Part shown: positions 7,286 to 16,001 of the stretch, piece by piece
Layout: each line of letters opens with the position of its first letter
Position numbering within the stretch: position 1 is the stretch's first letter
Assembly (NCBI GenBank): GCA_947594095.1
Contig: CANQEA010000006.1
Coordinates: forward strand, 1 to 43,897
Source: an uncultured Clostridia bacterium
GTDB lineage: Bacteria > Bacillota_A > Clostridia > TANB77 > CAG-508
DNA: 43,897 bases
Direction of reading: 5' to 3'
Notes under the pieces: generated by a model
Database searches by the model: none
What the model was told of the DNA's origin: nothing
The model's input: the letters and a program-made list of their open reading frames with translations, nothing else
Translations under genes and position numbers: made by a program

Positions 7286-9904
7286 TTGAAAAAGAAAAAA
7301 ATAATTGCAGCAATAATGCTGTTTATAACATTACTATTAAATTTACAAAGTGTTGTATTCGCACAAAGTGGACCTAGCTCTGCATCAATAAAATTTTCTC
7401 ACGAAACAGAAAGGCACTTACAATTTTGGGATACAAAACAAAATGCTTGGTCTGATGTAATTACAGAATATGTTGAATATGTTTATAATGGCGTTCATTA
7501 CCCCGCCTATTGTGCAAATGTTGAAAAACAAGGAGTTAAAGACGGCATAGAATATGATGTTAATCTTATAGAACATATAAATGATAATAGAATTTGGCGT
7601 GTACTTAAAAATGGTTATCCATATCAAACACCTGCAACAATTGGAGTTGCAAATGAAGATGATGCATTTGTTGCAACTAAACACGCAATATATTCTGTTT
7701 TATATAATAGAGACGTAATGACATATTATCATTATCGAGATGGAGATACCAGAGGAGCTAATATTGTAAATGCTATAAATAAATTAACGAATATAGGAAA
7801 GACTGGGACTGAAACCCCATCTACTCCAATACTTAATGCAAACAAAATTGGCTCATTTAAACAAGATACTAATAAACCTGATTATTTCTCACAAGAGTAT
7901 AGTGTATCTGCAGGTGTAAATATTAATAAATATTCTGTTTCTATTTCTAATATTCCGTCAGGAGCATTTGTTTCAGATTTATCAGGAAACTCTAAATCTA
8001 ATTTTTCAAGTGGAGAACATTTTAAAATTTTAGTTCCAAAAAACAGTATTTCAGAAAATAAAAATATAAATATTTCATTAAATGGAGAATGTTTAACTTA
8101 CCCAATGTTTTATGGCCATTCTCCAGACAGTAATACATATCAAGATTATTACTTAACTTTTAGTGAGTTTGGTGATGTTAGTGGTACAGCAAGCTTAAAT
8201 ATTAATTCTAATCAATCTACATTAAAGATTGTTAAATCTGATAAAGATACTAACAAACCTCTTTCTTCAGTAACTTTTAATATCAAATATAGTGATGGTA
8301 CACAAATTGGTAATTTTACTACTGATTCACAAGGTATCATTCAAATTCCAAATTTAAAACCTGGTAAGGTAATTATAACTGAAACTAGTACTCAAAGTGA
8401 ATATATCTTAGATTCTATTCCTAAAGAAGCTACTTTAAATTATAGTGAACTTACACAAGTTAAACTTACGAACGAACATAAAAAAGGAAATCTTAAGATT
8501 ATAAAGGTAGATAAAGACGACCACAGTATTACATTGGATGGTGTGGAGTTTGAACTACGTGATTTAGAAGGTAATTTAGTTAAAAAATTAGTTACAAATT
8601 CTTATGGAATAGCAGAAGCAAAAGATCTTAATACTGGTGAATATATTTTAAAAGAAGTTAGTACTAAAAAAGAATATCAATTAACAATAGACCAAAATGT
8701 TACTATTGAATGGGATAAAACTATTGAATTAACTGTTGAAAATGAAAAAAGAAAAGGCCAAATTAGAGTTGTAAAAGTAGACAGCGAAAACAATGAAATC
8801 AAACTAGAAGGTGTCGAATTTCAAATCATTGATAAAGATGGAAATGTTGTTGAAACTATAAAAACCAATAGAAATGGTGAAGCAGTTACTTCTAAGTTGC
8901 CAATTGGTGATTATAAAATTAAAGAAATAAGTCTTGGTACAAATCTAGAATATATTTTAGATGATAAAGAAAAAACAATAACTATTGAAGAAAATAAAAT
9001 AAATACAATTACAATTCAAAATAAACTTAAAAAAGGAAATCTAAAAATATTTAAAGTTGACTTAGATGATGAAACAATTCCTGTATCTGGTGTTGAATTT
9101 GAAATAACAGACTCTCGTGGAAATATCTATCATGCAACTTCTGATGAAAATGGAAATGTTTTTATTGAAAATATTCCAATTGGAAATGTTACAATAAAAG
9201 AATTAAAGACAAATGATATTTATGAGCTATCAAGCGAAACTTATTCTACTGAAATCAAATGGAACGAAACATCTTCTATTACAATTAAAAACGAAAAACT
9301 AAAAGGTCAAATAGAAGTTTATAAAACAGACTCTGAAAATAAAGAAATTAAAATAAAAGGTGTAGAATTTCAAGTTTTAAATTCAAATGGAGAAGTTGTT
9401 GAAACTATTGTAACAGATGAAAATGGATATGCAGTTACTTCTCGTTTGCCTATTGGAGAATATTATTTAAAAGAAGTTAAAACAGATGAAAAATATGTTT
9501 TAAGTGATGATGTAATAACTTCAATTATTGAAGCAAATAAAGTTACTAATTTAGAAATTGAGAATGATAAAATAAAAGGACAAATTAAAATAATAAAAAC
9601 AAGTAAAGATGACAATGAATTAAATGGCCAGAAGGCAGGAAGCCCAATTGCAGATGTTGAATTTGAAATTTATGATTTAGATGGAAATTTAGTAGATAAA
9701 ATTGTTACAGATGAGAACGGAATTGCTATTTCTAAAGAGTTGGAGTATGGAACTTATAAGATAAAAGAAATTAAAACAAATGAATTTTATTTGTTAAATT
9801 CTGAAGAATTTGAAGCTTCGATTACAAAAGATGGCGATATTGTAGAATTAAATATCCAAAATGAACCAAAGCCAGTTAAGAAGTTGCCTAAGACGGGATT
9901 TTAG
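7286..9904 (+). CDS. Surface adhesin: thioester-like (TQXA) domain, six Cna_B repeats, terminal LPKTGF
   Basis: The start is the TTG at 7286, 7 bases after a GGAGG that itself lies inside the upstream ATG frame (7271). This gives about 872 residues. A signal peptide (KKKKIIAAIMLFITLLLNLQ, ending near VFAQS) leads into a TQXA/thioester-type domain (WDVITEYVEYVYNGVHYPAYCAN region). About six SpaA/Cna_B modules of about 85-90 residues follow, each starting xLKIxK or GQIxxxK, with the Glu (LKEV, IKEI) and Asn (ENEK, QNKL, KNEK) expected for Lys-Asn isopeptide bonds. Two oddities are visible. The thioester glutamine of the T-Q-x-A motif is lysine (TKHA; 7676-7687), although the cysteine (7511-7513) remains. 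The chain ends exactly at LPKTGF with no hydrophobic or basic anchor tail. It is exported and pilin- or adhesin-like; covalent anchoring is doubtful. Confidence 0.8.
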   Translation: MKKKKIIAAIMLFITLLLNLQSVVFAQSGPSSASIKFSHETERHLQFWDTKQNAWSDVITEYVEYVYNGVHYPAYCANVEKQGVKDGIEYDVNLIEHINDNRIWRVLKNGYPYQTPATIGVANEDDAFVATKHAIYSVLYNRDVMTYYHYRDGDTRGANIVNAINKLTNIGKTGTETPSTPILNANKIGSFKQDTNKPDYFSQEYSVSAGVNINKYSVSISNIPSGAFVSDLSGNSKSNFSSGEHFKILVPKNSISENKNINISLNGECLTYPMFYGHSPDSNTYQDYYLTFSEFGDVSGTASLNINSNQSTLKIVKSDKDTNKPLSSVTFNIKYSDGTQIGNFTTDSQGIIQIPNLKPGKVIITETSTQSEYILDSIPKEATLNYSELTQVKLTNEHKKGNLKIIKVDKDDHSITLDGVEFELRDLEGNLVKKLVTNSYGIAEAKDLNTGEYILKEVSTKKEYQLTIDQNVTIEWDKTIELTVENEKRKGQIRVVKVDSENNEIKLEGVEFQIIDKDGNVVETIKTNRNGEAVTSKLPIGDYKIKEISLGTNLEYILDDKEKTITIEENKINTITIQNKLKKGNLKIFKVDLDDETIPVSGVEFEITDSRGNIYHATSDENGNVFIENIPIGNVTIKELKTNDIYELSSETYSTEIKWNETSSITIKNEKLKGQIEVYKTDSENKEIKIKGVEFQVLNSNGEVVETIVTDENGYAVTSRLPIGEYYLKEVKTDEKYVLSDDVITSIIEANKVTNLEIENDKIKGQIKIIKTSKDDNELNGQKAGSPIADVEFEIYDLDGNLVDKIVTDENGIAISKELEYGTYKIKEIKTNEFYLLNSEEFEASITKDGDIVELNIQNEPKPVKKLPKTGF

Positions 9905-9928
9905 TTTTATATTTTTTCCTCAAAAGTA

Positions 9929-9971
9929 TTGACATTTTTTGAAAAATAGTATATACTATGTATATACTATT
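9929..9971 (+). promoter_or_regulatory. mazEF promoter and autoregulatory operator
   Basis: TTGACA (9929-9934) and TATACT (9952-9957) are spaced 17 bases. A perfect 12-bp inverted repeat, AATAGTATATAC (9945-9956) and GTATATACTATT (9960-9971), covers the -10, an arrangement expected for repression by MazE or the MazEF complex. GGAG at about 9979-9982 precedes the mazE ATG. Confidence 0.75.
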
Positions 9972-9992
9972 AAATAAAGGAGTTGATTTTAA

Positions 9993-10235
9993 ATGACTAC
10001 AACTATTCAAAAATGGGGCAATAGTCAAGGAATTAGAATACCAACGTCAATACTTAATTCTGCTGGATGGACTAAAAACGAACAAATTATTATTTTTGTT
10101 GATAATGACAAATTAATTATGGAAAAAGCTAGAAAAAAGAGAAAAAATATAAAAGAATTATTTAAAAATTATAAAGAAGATTATACACCAACAGAAATAG
10201 ATTGGGGCAAAACTGAAGGAGACGAAATATGGTAA
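9993..10235 (+). CDS. mazE: MazE-type antitoxin (AbrB/SpoVT fold)
   Basis: The 80-residue protein starts TTTIQKWGNSQGIRIPTSIL, the swapped-hairpin DNA-binding motif of MazE/AbrB proteins, with a basic patch KARKKRKNIKEL and an acidic C-terminal tail (TEIDWGKTEGDEIW) of the kind that wraps the toxin and blocks its active site. It neutralises the downstream MazF and probably represses the operon through the palindrome over the promoter. Its stop overlaps the mazF start by 7 bases, the usual coupling for toxin-antitoxin pairs. It lies immediately after the truncated end of the adhesin gene. Confidence 0.9.
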   Translation: MTTTIQKWGNSQGIRIPTSILNSAGWTKNEQIIIFVDNDKLIMEKARKKRKNIKELFKNYKEDYTPTEIDWGKTEGDEIW

Positions 10236-10561
10236 AACAAGGTACAATTATAAAAATAAATTTTAACCCACAAAAAGGTCATGAACAAGCAGGATATAGA
10301 CCTGCGGTAGTAATAAGTAATAATATTTTCAACGAAAAATCAAAACTTTCTATTGTTTGTCCTATTACAAATACAAATAATTATTTTCCATTACATGTTC
10401 CATTAGATAATAGAACAAAAACGACTGGTGTAATATTGTGTGAACATATAAAAGCATTGGATTTAAATAGTAGAAATTATCAGGAAGTTGAAAAATTACC
10501 TAATGATTTACTTCAAGATGTTATTGATATTGTCTTTTCAGAAATAGAACAAATTGAATAA
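10229..10561 (+). CDS. mazF: MazF/PemK-type endoribonuclease toxin
   Basis: This 110-residue protein has the MazF signatures: an N-terminal strand GTIIKINFNP, then HEQAGYRPAVVISN with the catalytic arginine, SIVCPITN, and TGVILCEHIKALDLNSR containing the conserved T and the E..K segment. MazF toxins cut single-stranded mRNA at short motifs and arrest growth when not bound by MazE. It overlaps mazE and is followed 8 bases later by a strong terminator. All key residues appear present, so the toxin is probably active. Confidence 0.92.
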   Translation: MVKQGTIIKINFNPQKGHEQAGYRPAVVISNNIFNEKSKLSIVCPITNTNNYFPLHVPLDNRTKTTGVILCEHIKALDLNSRNYQEVEKLPNDLLQDVIDIVFSEIEQIE

Positions 10562-10568
10562 TAATATT

Positions 10569-10612
10569 AAACCTAAGATTTTTATCGAATAAAAATCTTA
10601 GGTTTGTTTTTT
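10569..10612 (+). terminator. mazEF terminator
   Basis: A perfect 17-bp stem (AAACCTAAGATTTTTAT, 10569-10585, with its complement at 10589-10605) with a 3-base CGA loop is followed by a T-run. Confidence 0.9.
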
Positions 10613-10621
10613 CAAAAAATA

Positions 10622-10650
10622 TTGTCTTTAAATTTTGATTGTGTTATTAT
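10622..10650 (+). promoter_or_regulatory. Possible pfl promoter
   Basis: TTGTCT (10622-10627) and TATTAT (10645-10650) are 17 bases apart, about 60 bases ahead of the pflB start. The -35 is weak, so this is tentative. Confidence 0.35.
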
Positions 10651-10712
10651 ATTATATAGAAAAAGTGATCATACTATAAGTATATAATTTTTTAGGAAAG
10701 GGTTGATATAAA

Positions 10713-12950
10713 ATGACGTTTGATGCATGGAAAAACTTTAAAAGTGGAGATTGGCAAACAGAAATAAATGTTAGAGACTTTATTCAAAGAAATTATACTC
10801 CATATGAAGGAGATGACTCTTTTTTAGCAGGGCCTACAGAAAAAACAAAAAAATTATGGAATGAAGTTTTAGATTTGTATGAAAAAGAAAGAAACTCTAA
10901 AGGTTCTGTTTTAGATATTGATACAAAAACAATTTCAATGGTAAATAGTCATGAAGCAGGCTATATTGATAAAGATTTAGAGCAAATTGTTGGGCTTCAA
11001 ACGGACAAGCCTTTAAAAAGAGCAATTATGCCTTTTGGCGGTATTAGAATTGTTGAAAAATCCTGTGAAGCATATGATAGAAAAGTAGATGAAGAAGTTG
11101 AAAACATATTTCATAATTATAGAAAGACACATAATGATGGAGTATTTAGTGTTTATACTCCTGATATTAGGCTAGCTAGAAGTTCTCATTTAATTACAGG
11201 TCTTCCTGATGGATATGGTCGTGGAAGAATTATCGGAGATTACAGACGTGTAGCTCTTTATGGAGTTGATGTGTTAATTGAAGCTAAAAATAAAGATTTA
11301 GAAGATTTAAATATCGACTGTTTTACTGAAGAAGTTATTAGAAAAAGAGAAGAAATTAGCGAACAAATTAAAGCATTAAATGATTTAAAAGCAATGGCTA
11401 TGCGCTATGGCTTTGATATTTCTAAACCTGCAACAACTGCTAAAGAAGCAGTACAATGGTTATATTTTGGATATTTAGGAGCAATTAAAGACCAAAATGG
11501 TGCAGCTATGAGTATTGGTAGAAATACTACTTTCTTAGATATTTATTTTGAAAGGGATATAAAAGCAGGAATTTTAACAGAAGAAACTGCTCAAGAAATT
11601 ATGGATCATTTTGTTATGAAATTAAGATTAGTTCGTTTCTTAAGAACTCCTGAATATAATGAACTATTTAGTGGAGATCCTGTGTGGGTAACAGAAAGTA
11701 TTGGTGGAATGGGAATTGATGGAAGGACTTTAGTTACTAAAAATTCTTTTAGAGTTTTACACACACTTCAAAATTTAGGACCTGCACCAGAACCAAACTT
11801 AACTGTTTTATGGTCTACTAGATTACCTGAAGGATTTAAAAGATTTACAACAGGATTATCTATTAAAACATCTTCAATTCAGTATGAAAATGATGACTTG
11901 ATGAGAATTACTCTTGGTGATGATTATGGAATAGCATGTTGTGTTTCTCCTATGAGAATAGGTAAACAAATGCAGTTCTTTGGAGCAAGAGCAAATCTTG
12001 CAAAAACTCTGTTATATGCAATTAATGGCGGTAGAGATGAAATGTCTGGAAAACAAGTAACTCCAAAATTTGAACCAATCACTTCTGAATATTTAGACTA
12101 TGACGAAGTTATGGAAAAATTTGATCAAATGATGGAATATGTTGCTAAAATTTATATAAAAGCTTTAAATGCTATTCATTACATGCATGACAAATATTCT
12201 TATGAAGCAATTGAAATGGCACTTCATGACAGTGAAATTATAAGAACTATGGCATGTGGAATTGCTGGTCTTTCTGTTGTTGCCGATTCTTTATCTGCAA
12301 TTAAATATGCTAAGGTAAAAGTAATAAGAGATGATACTGGACTTGCTACTAACTATGAAATTGAAGGAGACTTTCCTAAATACGGAAATGATGATGATAG
12401 AGTAGATTATATTGCTATTTCAATTGTAAAAACATTTATGAGTAAATTAAAGAAACATCAAACTTATAGAAACTCAAAACACACATTATCAATTCTTACA
12501 ATTACTTCAAATGTTGTATATGGTAAAGCAACTGGTAACACTCCTGATGGAAGAAAAGCTGGCGAACCTTTTGGACCAGGTGCTAACCCACTTCATGGTA
12601 GAGATACAAATGGTGCTTTAGCTGTTATGAATTCTATTGCAAAACTTCCATTTGATAATGCAGAAGATGGTATTTCTTATACATTTTCAATCACACCAGG
12701 AACACTTGGAAAAGATGAAAATTCAAGAATAACTAATTTGGTTAACATGTTAGATGGATATTTTGCTCAAACAGGTCATCATATTAATGTTAATGTATTT
12801 GATAGAAGCTTACTACAAGATGCTATGGAACATCCTGAAAAATATCCTCAATTAACTATTAGAGTTTCTGGGTATGCTGTTAATTTCACAAAATTAACTA
12901 GAGAACAACAATTAGATGTAATTAATAGAACTATACATGAAAAAATTTAA
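10713..12950 (+). CDS. pflB: Formate C-acetyltransferase (pyruvate formate-lyase)
   Basis: This 745-residue glycyl-radical enzyme splits pyruvate plus CoA into formate and acetyl-CoA. The adjacent catalytic cysteines are visible in [14 protein letters not shown] (about residues 408-421), and the radical glycine lies in [17 protein letters not shown] near the C-terminus. The length matches the E. coli enzyme (760). An AGGAAAGGG site precedes the ATG. The activating enzyme gene follows 15 bases later and is the natural partner. With the por operon in the same window, the cell has two anaerobic routes from pyruvate to acetyl-CoA. The gene contains no in-frame CGG; arginines are AGA with some AGG, CGT and CGC. 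Confidence 0.95.
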   Translation: MTFDAWKNFKSGDWQTEINVRDFIQRNYTPYEGDDSFLAGPTEKTKKLWNEVLDLYEKERNSKGSVLDIDTKTISMVNSHEAGYIDKDLEQIVGLQTDKPLKRAIMPFGGIRIVEKSCEAYDRKVDEEVENIFHNYRKTHNDGVFSVYTPDIRLARSSHLITGLPDGYGRGRIIGDYRRVALYGVDVLIEAKNKDLEDLNIDCFTEEVIRKREEISEQIKALNDLKAMAMRYGFDISKPATTAKEAVQWLYFGYLGAIKDQNGAAMSIGRNTTFLDIYFERDIKAGILTEETAQEIMDHFVMKLRLVRFLRTPEYNELFSGDPVWVTESIGGMGIDGRTLVTKNSFRVLHTLQNLGPAPEPNLTVLWSTRLPEGFKRFTTGLSIKTSSIQYENDDLMRITLGDDYGIACCVSPMRIGKQMQFFGARANLAKTLLYAINGGRDEMSGKQVTPKFEPITSEYLDYDEVMEKFDQMMEYVAKIYIKALNAIHYMHDKYSYEAIEMALHDSEIIRTMACGIAGLSVVADSLSAIKYAKVKVIRDDTGLATNYEIEGDFPKYGNDDDRVDYIAISIVKTFMSKLKKHQTYRNSKHTLSILTITSNVVYGKATGNTPDGRKAGEPFGPGANPLHGRDTNGALAVMNSIAKLPFDNAEDGISYTFSITPGTLGKDENSRITNLVNMLDGYFAQTGHHINVNVFDRSLLQDAMEHPEKYPQLTIRVSGYAVNFTKLTREQQLDVINRTIHEKI

Positions 12951-12965
12951 GGAGGCAAACTTGTA

Positions 12966-13723
12966 ATGAAGAACAATCAAAATGTAGAAGATATTGATTT
13001 AAATTATTATGCTAAAGTTCATTCTGTTGAATCTTTCGGTACTGTTGATGGACCTGGCATTAGATTTGTTCTTTTTTTACAAGGATGTCATCTTGAGTGC
13101 AAGTATTGCCACAATAGAGATACATGGAATATAAATAATGGTAGTTATAAATCATTAGATGAAATTTTTGATAAAATTATGCATTATAAAAATTATATAT
13201 ATCCCAATCGGTGGAGTTACTGTAACTGGCGGAGAACCTCTTTTGCAAGTTAAGTTTTTAATCCAATTGTTTACGAAACTAAAAGAAGAGAATATTCATA
13301 CTTGTATTGATACTTCTCGGAATGGTTTCTTTAACAGATGATATAAAAAAAGTGCTTACTCTAACAGATTTAGTTTTACTAGATATAAAGCATATAGATG
13401 ATGAAAAATGTAAAAAATTAGTTGGTTTTTCTAATAAAAAAGAATTAGAATTTGCTAAATATTTAAGTGATAATAATATTAAAATGTGGATTAGACAAGT
13501 TATAATTCCCACTCTTACAGATGATAAGCAAGATTTACTTAAATTAAAAGATTTTATATCAAAGTTAAAAACAGTTGAAAAAGTTGAACTTCTTCCATAT
13601 CACAGTATGGGAAAATATAAATGGGAAAAACTTGGTGTGAAGTATGAATTAGAAAATATTCCAGATGCAACTGATGATGATATATTAAAAGCAAAAGAAA
13701 TATTATTTGCCGAAGGCAAATAA
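12966..13723 (+). CDS. pflA: Pyruvate formate-lyase activating enzyme, complete only with two +1 shifts at CGG
   Basis: This radical-SAM enzyme makes the glycyl radical on PflB. The cluster motif [12 protein letters not shown] (CxxxCxxC) is in the first segment. [10 protein letters not shown] (AdoMet site) is in the second frame, and the C-terminal half ([26 protein letters not shown]) is in the third. The zero frame runs to an in-frame CGG at 13209-13211 (codon 82) after Pro-Asn. Skipping its C gives Gly-Gly-Val-Thr as in homologues. The second frame meets CGG at 13318-13320 after Asp-Thr-Ser; skipping its C gives Gly-Met-Val. The joined product has 251 residues, normal for PflA. Nothing else in the gene is damaged, and the partner pflB is intact. 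Alternatives are sequencing error or a true pseudogene; the identical nature of both events, shared with two other genes here, argues against both. The site GGAGG precedes the ATG. Confidence 0.85.
13209..13211 (+). other. CGG codon at putative +1 frameshift, pflA site 1
   Basis: The zero-frame codons are CCC AAT CGG TGG. Dropping the C gives AAT GGT GGA, the conserved Asn-Gly-Gly before the VTVTGGEP motif. Without a shift the frame ends about 14 codons later. Confidence 0.7.
13318..13320 (+). other. CGG codon at putative +1 frameshift, pflA site 2
   Basis: In the frame entered at site 1 the codons are ACT TCT CGG AAT. Dropping the C gives TCT GGA ATG, restoring the Asp-Thr-Ser-Gly motif of PflA. 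Without a shift a stop follows 7 codons later. Confidence 0.7.
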
Positions 13724-13734
13724 TATTTCTTTTT
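13698..13734. terminator. pflA terminator containing the stop codon
   Basis: A perfect 14-bp stem (AAATATTATTTGCC, 13698-13711, and its complement at 13715-13728) with a GAA loop is followed by CTTTTT. The pflA TAA (13721-13723) lies inside the right arm. The leftward gene ending at 13736 can use the same structure. Confidence 0.85.
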
Positions 13735-13735
13735 A

Positions 13736-14671
13736 TTACATTCCAAGTAATTTTAATTCTACATTTTGCATTTTATATTTTCCATTTACTAAGTTAAATC
13801 CAACTAAAGTGTTTTCAAGTGTTTCTTCATTTTGTCTTAAATCAGTTGTAAAATACAATTTTATTTGTGGAATTTCTACTTGATTCATGACAATCTCCTT
13901 AAATGCTTCTGCAATTTGAACTTCATCCTCACATATAATAATTAATTGTGGAAGTGTGCTAAATCCTGAGTCTCCTGGAACATAGTTTTCGTAGAAGTCT
14001 TTATACAATCTCATTCTTTCAATTAATTTTGTCTGCCAGTTATCTTCTCTACGTATTGCTTCAAAGACAAATTGTATTGATTTATTATTTTTAGTTAATT
14101 TAACAGCTCCACCACTTGCTTTAAATGTCTTGCCTAGCATTTTTGCAGTAATTGCTGGTTTTACTATATAGCTATCAAATGCTTTTACTTTTCTTAAATA
14201 TGCAATAATTGTTTGATTTCCAGCTAGTCTTTTTTTAATCATAGCAACTGGTTTTGTATTGTCAGATGGTTGCCATTTACATTCTATTTCCTTTGAGTTT
14301 AGTAAATATTTTCCCATTTTTTCTAGACAATAAATTCTATATATTCCTTTTCCTTCATCAGACGTGAAATAGTATCTTGTCAAAATTTTTGATTTAACAA
14401 GTTGGTCTAATTTATTATTTAATTTGTCTTGTGATTTAGGATCAATACCTTTAATTTGCAACATTTGATATATTTGTCTTGATGTAATAAATTCAAATTC
14501 ATTTACTAAATCTAAAATTGCAAAATGAATCTCGTTTATATGTCCAATATCAATTTTATGTACAATTTGATTCATAGATACATATCCATCTTTGCCATCA
14601 AATGTTTTTATTTCACCTGGTCTAATTGCAAAAGGTGATACTTGTGCTTTAATTTGGTTATCTTCAACCAT
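13736..14671 (-). CDS. Conserved hypothetical protein, winged-helix-like
   Basis: This 311-residue protein has no signal peptide or membrane segment. Residues about 45-130 look like a winged helix (LVNEFEFITSRQIYQMLQIK, then a basic recognition-helix-like region and a hairpin). The C-terminal half (TLPQLIIICEDEVQIAEAFK, IKLYFTTDL) resembles the alpha/beta part of the plasmid Replic_Relax proteins, a tentative likeness only. It is the last gene of a leftward cluster, 14 bases after the S1 protein, with an AAGGAGG site, so it is probably co-expressed with that RNA-binding protein. Function unknown. Confidence 0.6.
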   Translation of the reverse strand: MVEDNQIKAQVSPFAIRPGEIKTFDGKDGYVSMNQIVHKIDIGHINEIHFAILDLVNEFEFITSRQIYQMLQIKGIDPKSQDKLNNKLDQLVKSKILTRYYFTSDEGKGIYRIYCLEKMGKYLLNSKEIECKWQPSDNTKPVAMIKKRLAGNQTIIAYLRKVKAFDSYIVKPAITAKMLGKTFKASGGAVKLTKNNKSIQFVFEAIRREDNWQTKLIERMRLYKDFYENYVPGDSGFSTLPQLIIICEDEVQIAEAFKEIVMNQVEIPQIKLYFTTDLRQNEETLENTLVGFNLVNGKYKMQNVELKLLGM

Positions 14672-14685
14672 TTTAAAAATCCTCC

Positions 14686-15178
14686 TTAAATAATTAGTAA
14701 TTTAATTTTCTTTTTGTTTTCATCAATCTTTTTGATATATACATCAACTTTTTGTCCATATTCTAAGCCTTCTTGGTATTCTGCCATTCCTACTAAATTT
14801 GGCTTTAATTCTATAAAAATACCATTTTTATTTTTTTCTACTTCTCTCACAATGCCTGAAACCTTTGTTTTTGGTTCAAACATTTTTGCATTTTCTTCCC
14901 ATGTACCGAGTGTTTCTTTATATGATAAAACAAACCTTCCTGTCTCTTTATCTATATATTTTATCACAGTTTCCACTTTTTGTCCAATTTTTAGTCTTTC
15001 AGATGGCGATTTTATTCTTGCAACTGATAAATCTTTTATATGTACTAGCCCTATTTTTCCATCTCCAATATCAATAAAAGCTCCATATGGCTTAATATTT
15101 TTTACAATTCCGTGTTACTCTTTGACCTATTTCTAGCTTGTTTTCTGGTTCTTCTAGTTTATACTTTTGTATATTCAT
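14686..15178 (-). CDS. S1 RNA-binding domain protein, complete only with a +1 shift at CGG
   Basis: The ATG at 15178 follows AAGGAG at a normal distance. The zero frame reads MNIQKYKLEEPENKLEIGQ then RVT and reaches CGG (15112-15110, codon 23), with a stop 6 codons later. Dropping the C yields GIVKNIKPYGAFIDIGDG, the textbook opening of an S1 domain, and the frame then stays open to 14686. The product is 163 residues with two S1-like OB folds (about residues 18-85 and 95-160), so it should bind RNA, perhaps the ribosome or mRNA. An alternative start at 14976 would remove the first domain entirely. It sits between rluB-like and winged-helix genes in one leftward cluster. No other damage is visible. 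Confidence 0.8.
15110..15112 (-). other. CGG codon at putative +1 frameshift, S1 protein
   Basis: The codons on the minus strand are GTA ACA CGG AAT. Dropping the C gives ACA GGA ATT, the Thr-Gly-Ile that begins the S1 fold. Confidence 0.7.
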
Positions 15179-15250
15179 TTATTTCTCCTTTGTGCTATGT
15201 TTGTTACTATTATATATCTATATTTTATTTTTTTCAATATTTTTTCTTTA

Positions 15251-15988
15251 CTATTTTGCCTCTATCAAGTCTTTTATTTCTTTTTGTTTTAAATATCTCC
15301 ATTTTCCAAGAGGTACATCTTTAACATCTAGATTTCCAATCTTACTTCTATGAAGTGCTAACACCTTGTAACCTACTGATTCACACATTTTTCTTACTTG
15401 TCTGTTTTTGCCTTCATGTATTGTTATTTGAATTCTAGATATATTTTTCTCAATATCTATTTTTAAAATTTTAACTTTTGCTGGTCTTGTTTTATAGCTA
15501 TTTTCATTGTTATCAATTTCTACACCTTTTTCTAATTTGTATATATCCTCTTTTGTTATTTGTCCTTTTATTGTTGCATTATATGTTTTTGGTATTTCAT
15601 GTTTTGGATGTGTTATTTTATATACAAAATCTCCATCATTTGTAAGTATTAGCGCACCTGATGTGTACATATCTAATCTACCAACTGGCACTAATCTTTT
15701 ATTTGTTTTTACTAAATCTAAGACACTATCTCTTCCAAATTGGTCTTTAGCAGTCGTTACATACCCTATTGGTTTATTAAGTAAAATATATACCATATCA
15801 TTCGGCTGATATTCTACTTTTTTGTCTTGATAATATATTTCATCATTTTTAGGATCTACTTTTGTTCCAAGTTCTGTTACTATTTTTCCATTTACTTTTA
15901 CTTGGCCTTGTAAAATAAATTCTTCACATTTTCTTCTTGATGCAATCCCCGCTTCTGCTAAAAACTTTTGTAATCTAATTTGTTCCAA
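15251..15988 (-). CDS. rluB: RsuA/RluB-family rRNA pseudouridine synthase
   Basis: The protein has 245 residues, with an N-terminal S4 RNA-binding domain (LQKFLAEAGIASRRKCEEFI, residues about 5-50) and the synthase core with the catalytic aspartate in PVGRLDMYTSGALILTNDG (about residue 103). It isomerises a uridine in rRNA, probably 23S. The start is TTG after GGAGAGAAAAATTT. The gene begins 13 bases after the RluD-like gene, so two pseudouridine synthases of different families are co-transcribed with an S1 protein, a ribosome-related cluster. The exact target uridine cannot be read from sequence, so RluB versus RsuA remains open. Confidence 0.85.
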   Translation of the reverse strand: MEQIRLQKFLAEAGIASRRKCEEFILQGQVKVNGKIVTELGTKVDPKNDEIYYQDKKVEYQPNDMVYILLNKPIGYVTTAKDQFGRDSVLDLVKTNKRLVPVGRLDMYTSGALILTNDGDFVYKITHPKHEIPKTYNATIKGQITKEDIYKLEKGVEIDNNENSYKTRPAKVKILKIDIEKNISRIQITIHEGKNRQVRKMCESVGYKVLALHRSKIGNLDVKDVPLGKWRYLKQKEIKDLIEAK

Positions 15989-16001
15989 AATTTTTCTCTC
16001 C

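Noticed and set aside
13159..13341. Separate 60-residue frame from 13159 as its own gene
   Set aside because: It is the middle part of pflA in the frame entered at the first CGG; it has no ribosome binding site.
14686..14976. Short 96-residue S1-like protein starting at 14976
   Set aside because: Conserved S1 sequence continues upstream through the CGG break to the ATG at 15178, which has a proper ribosome binding site.
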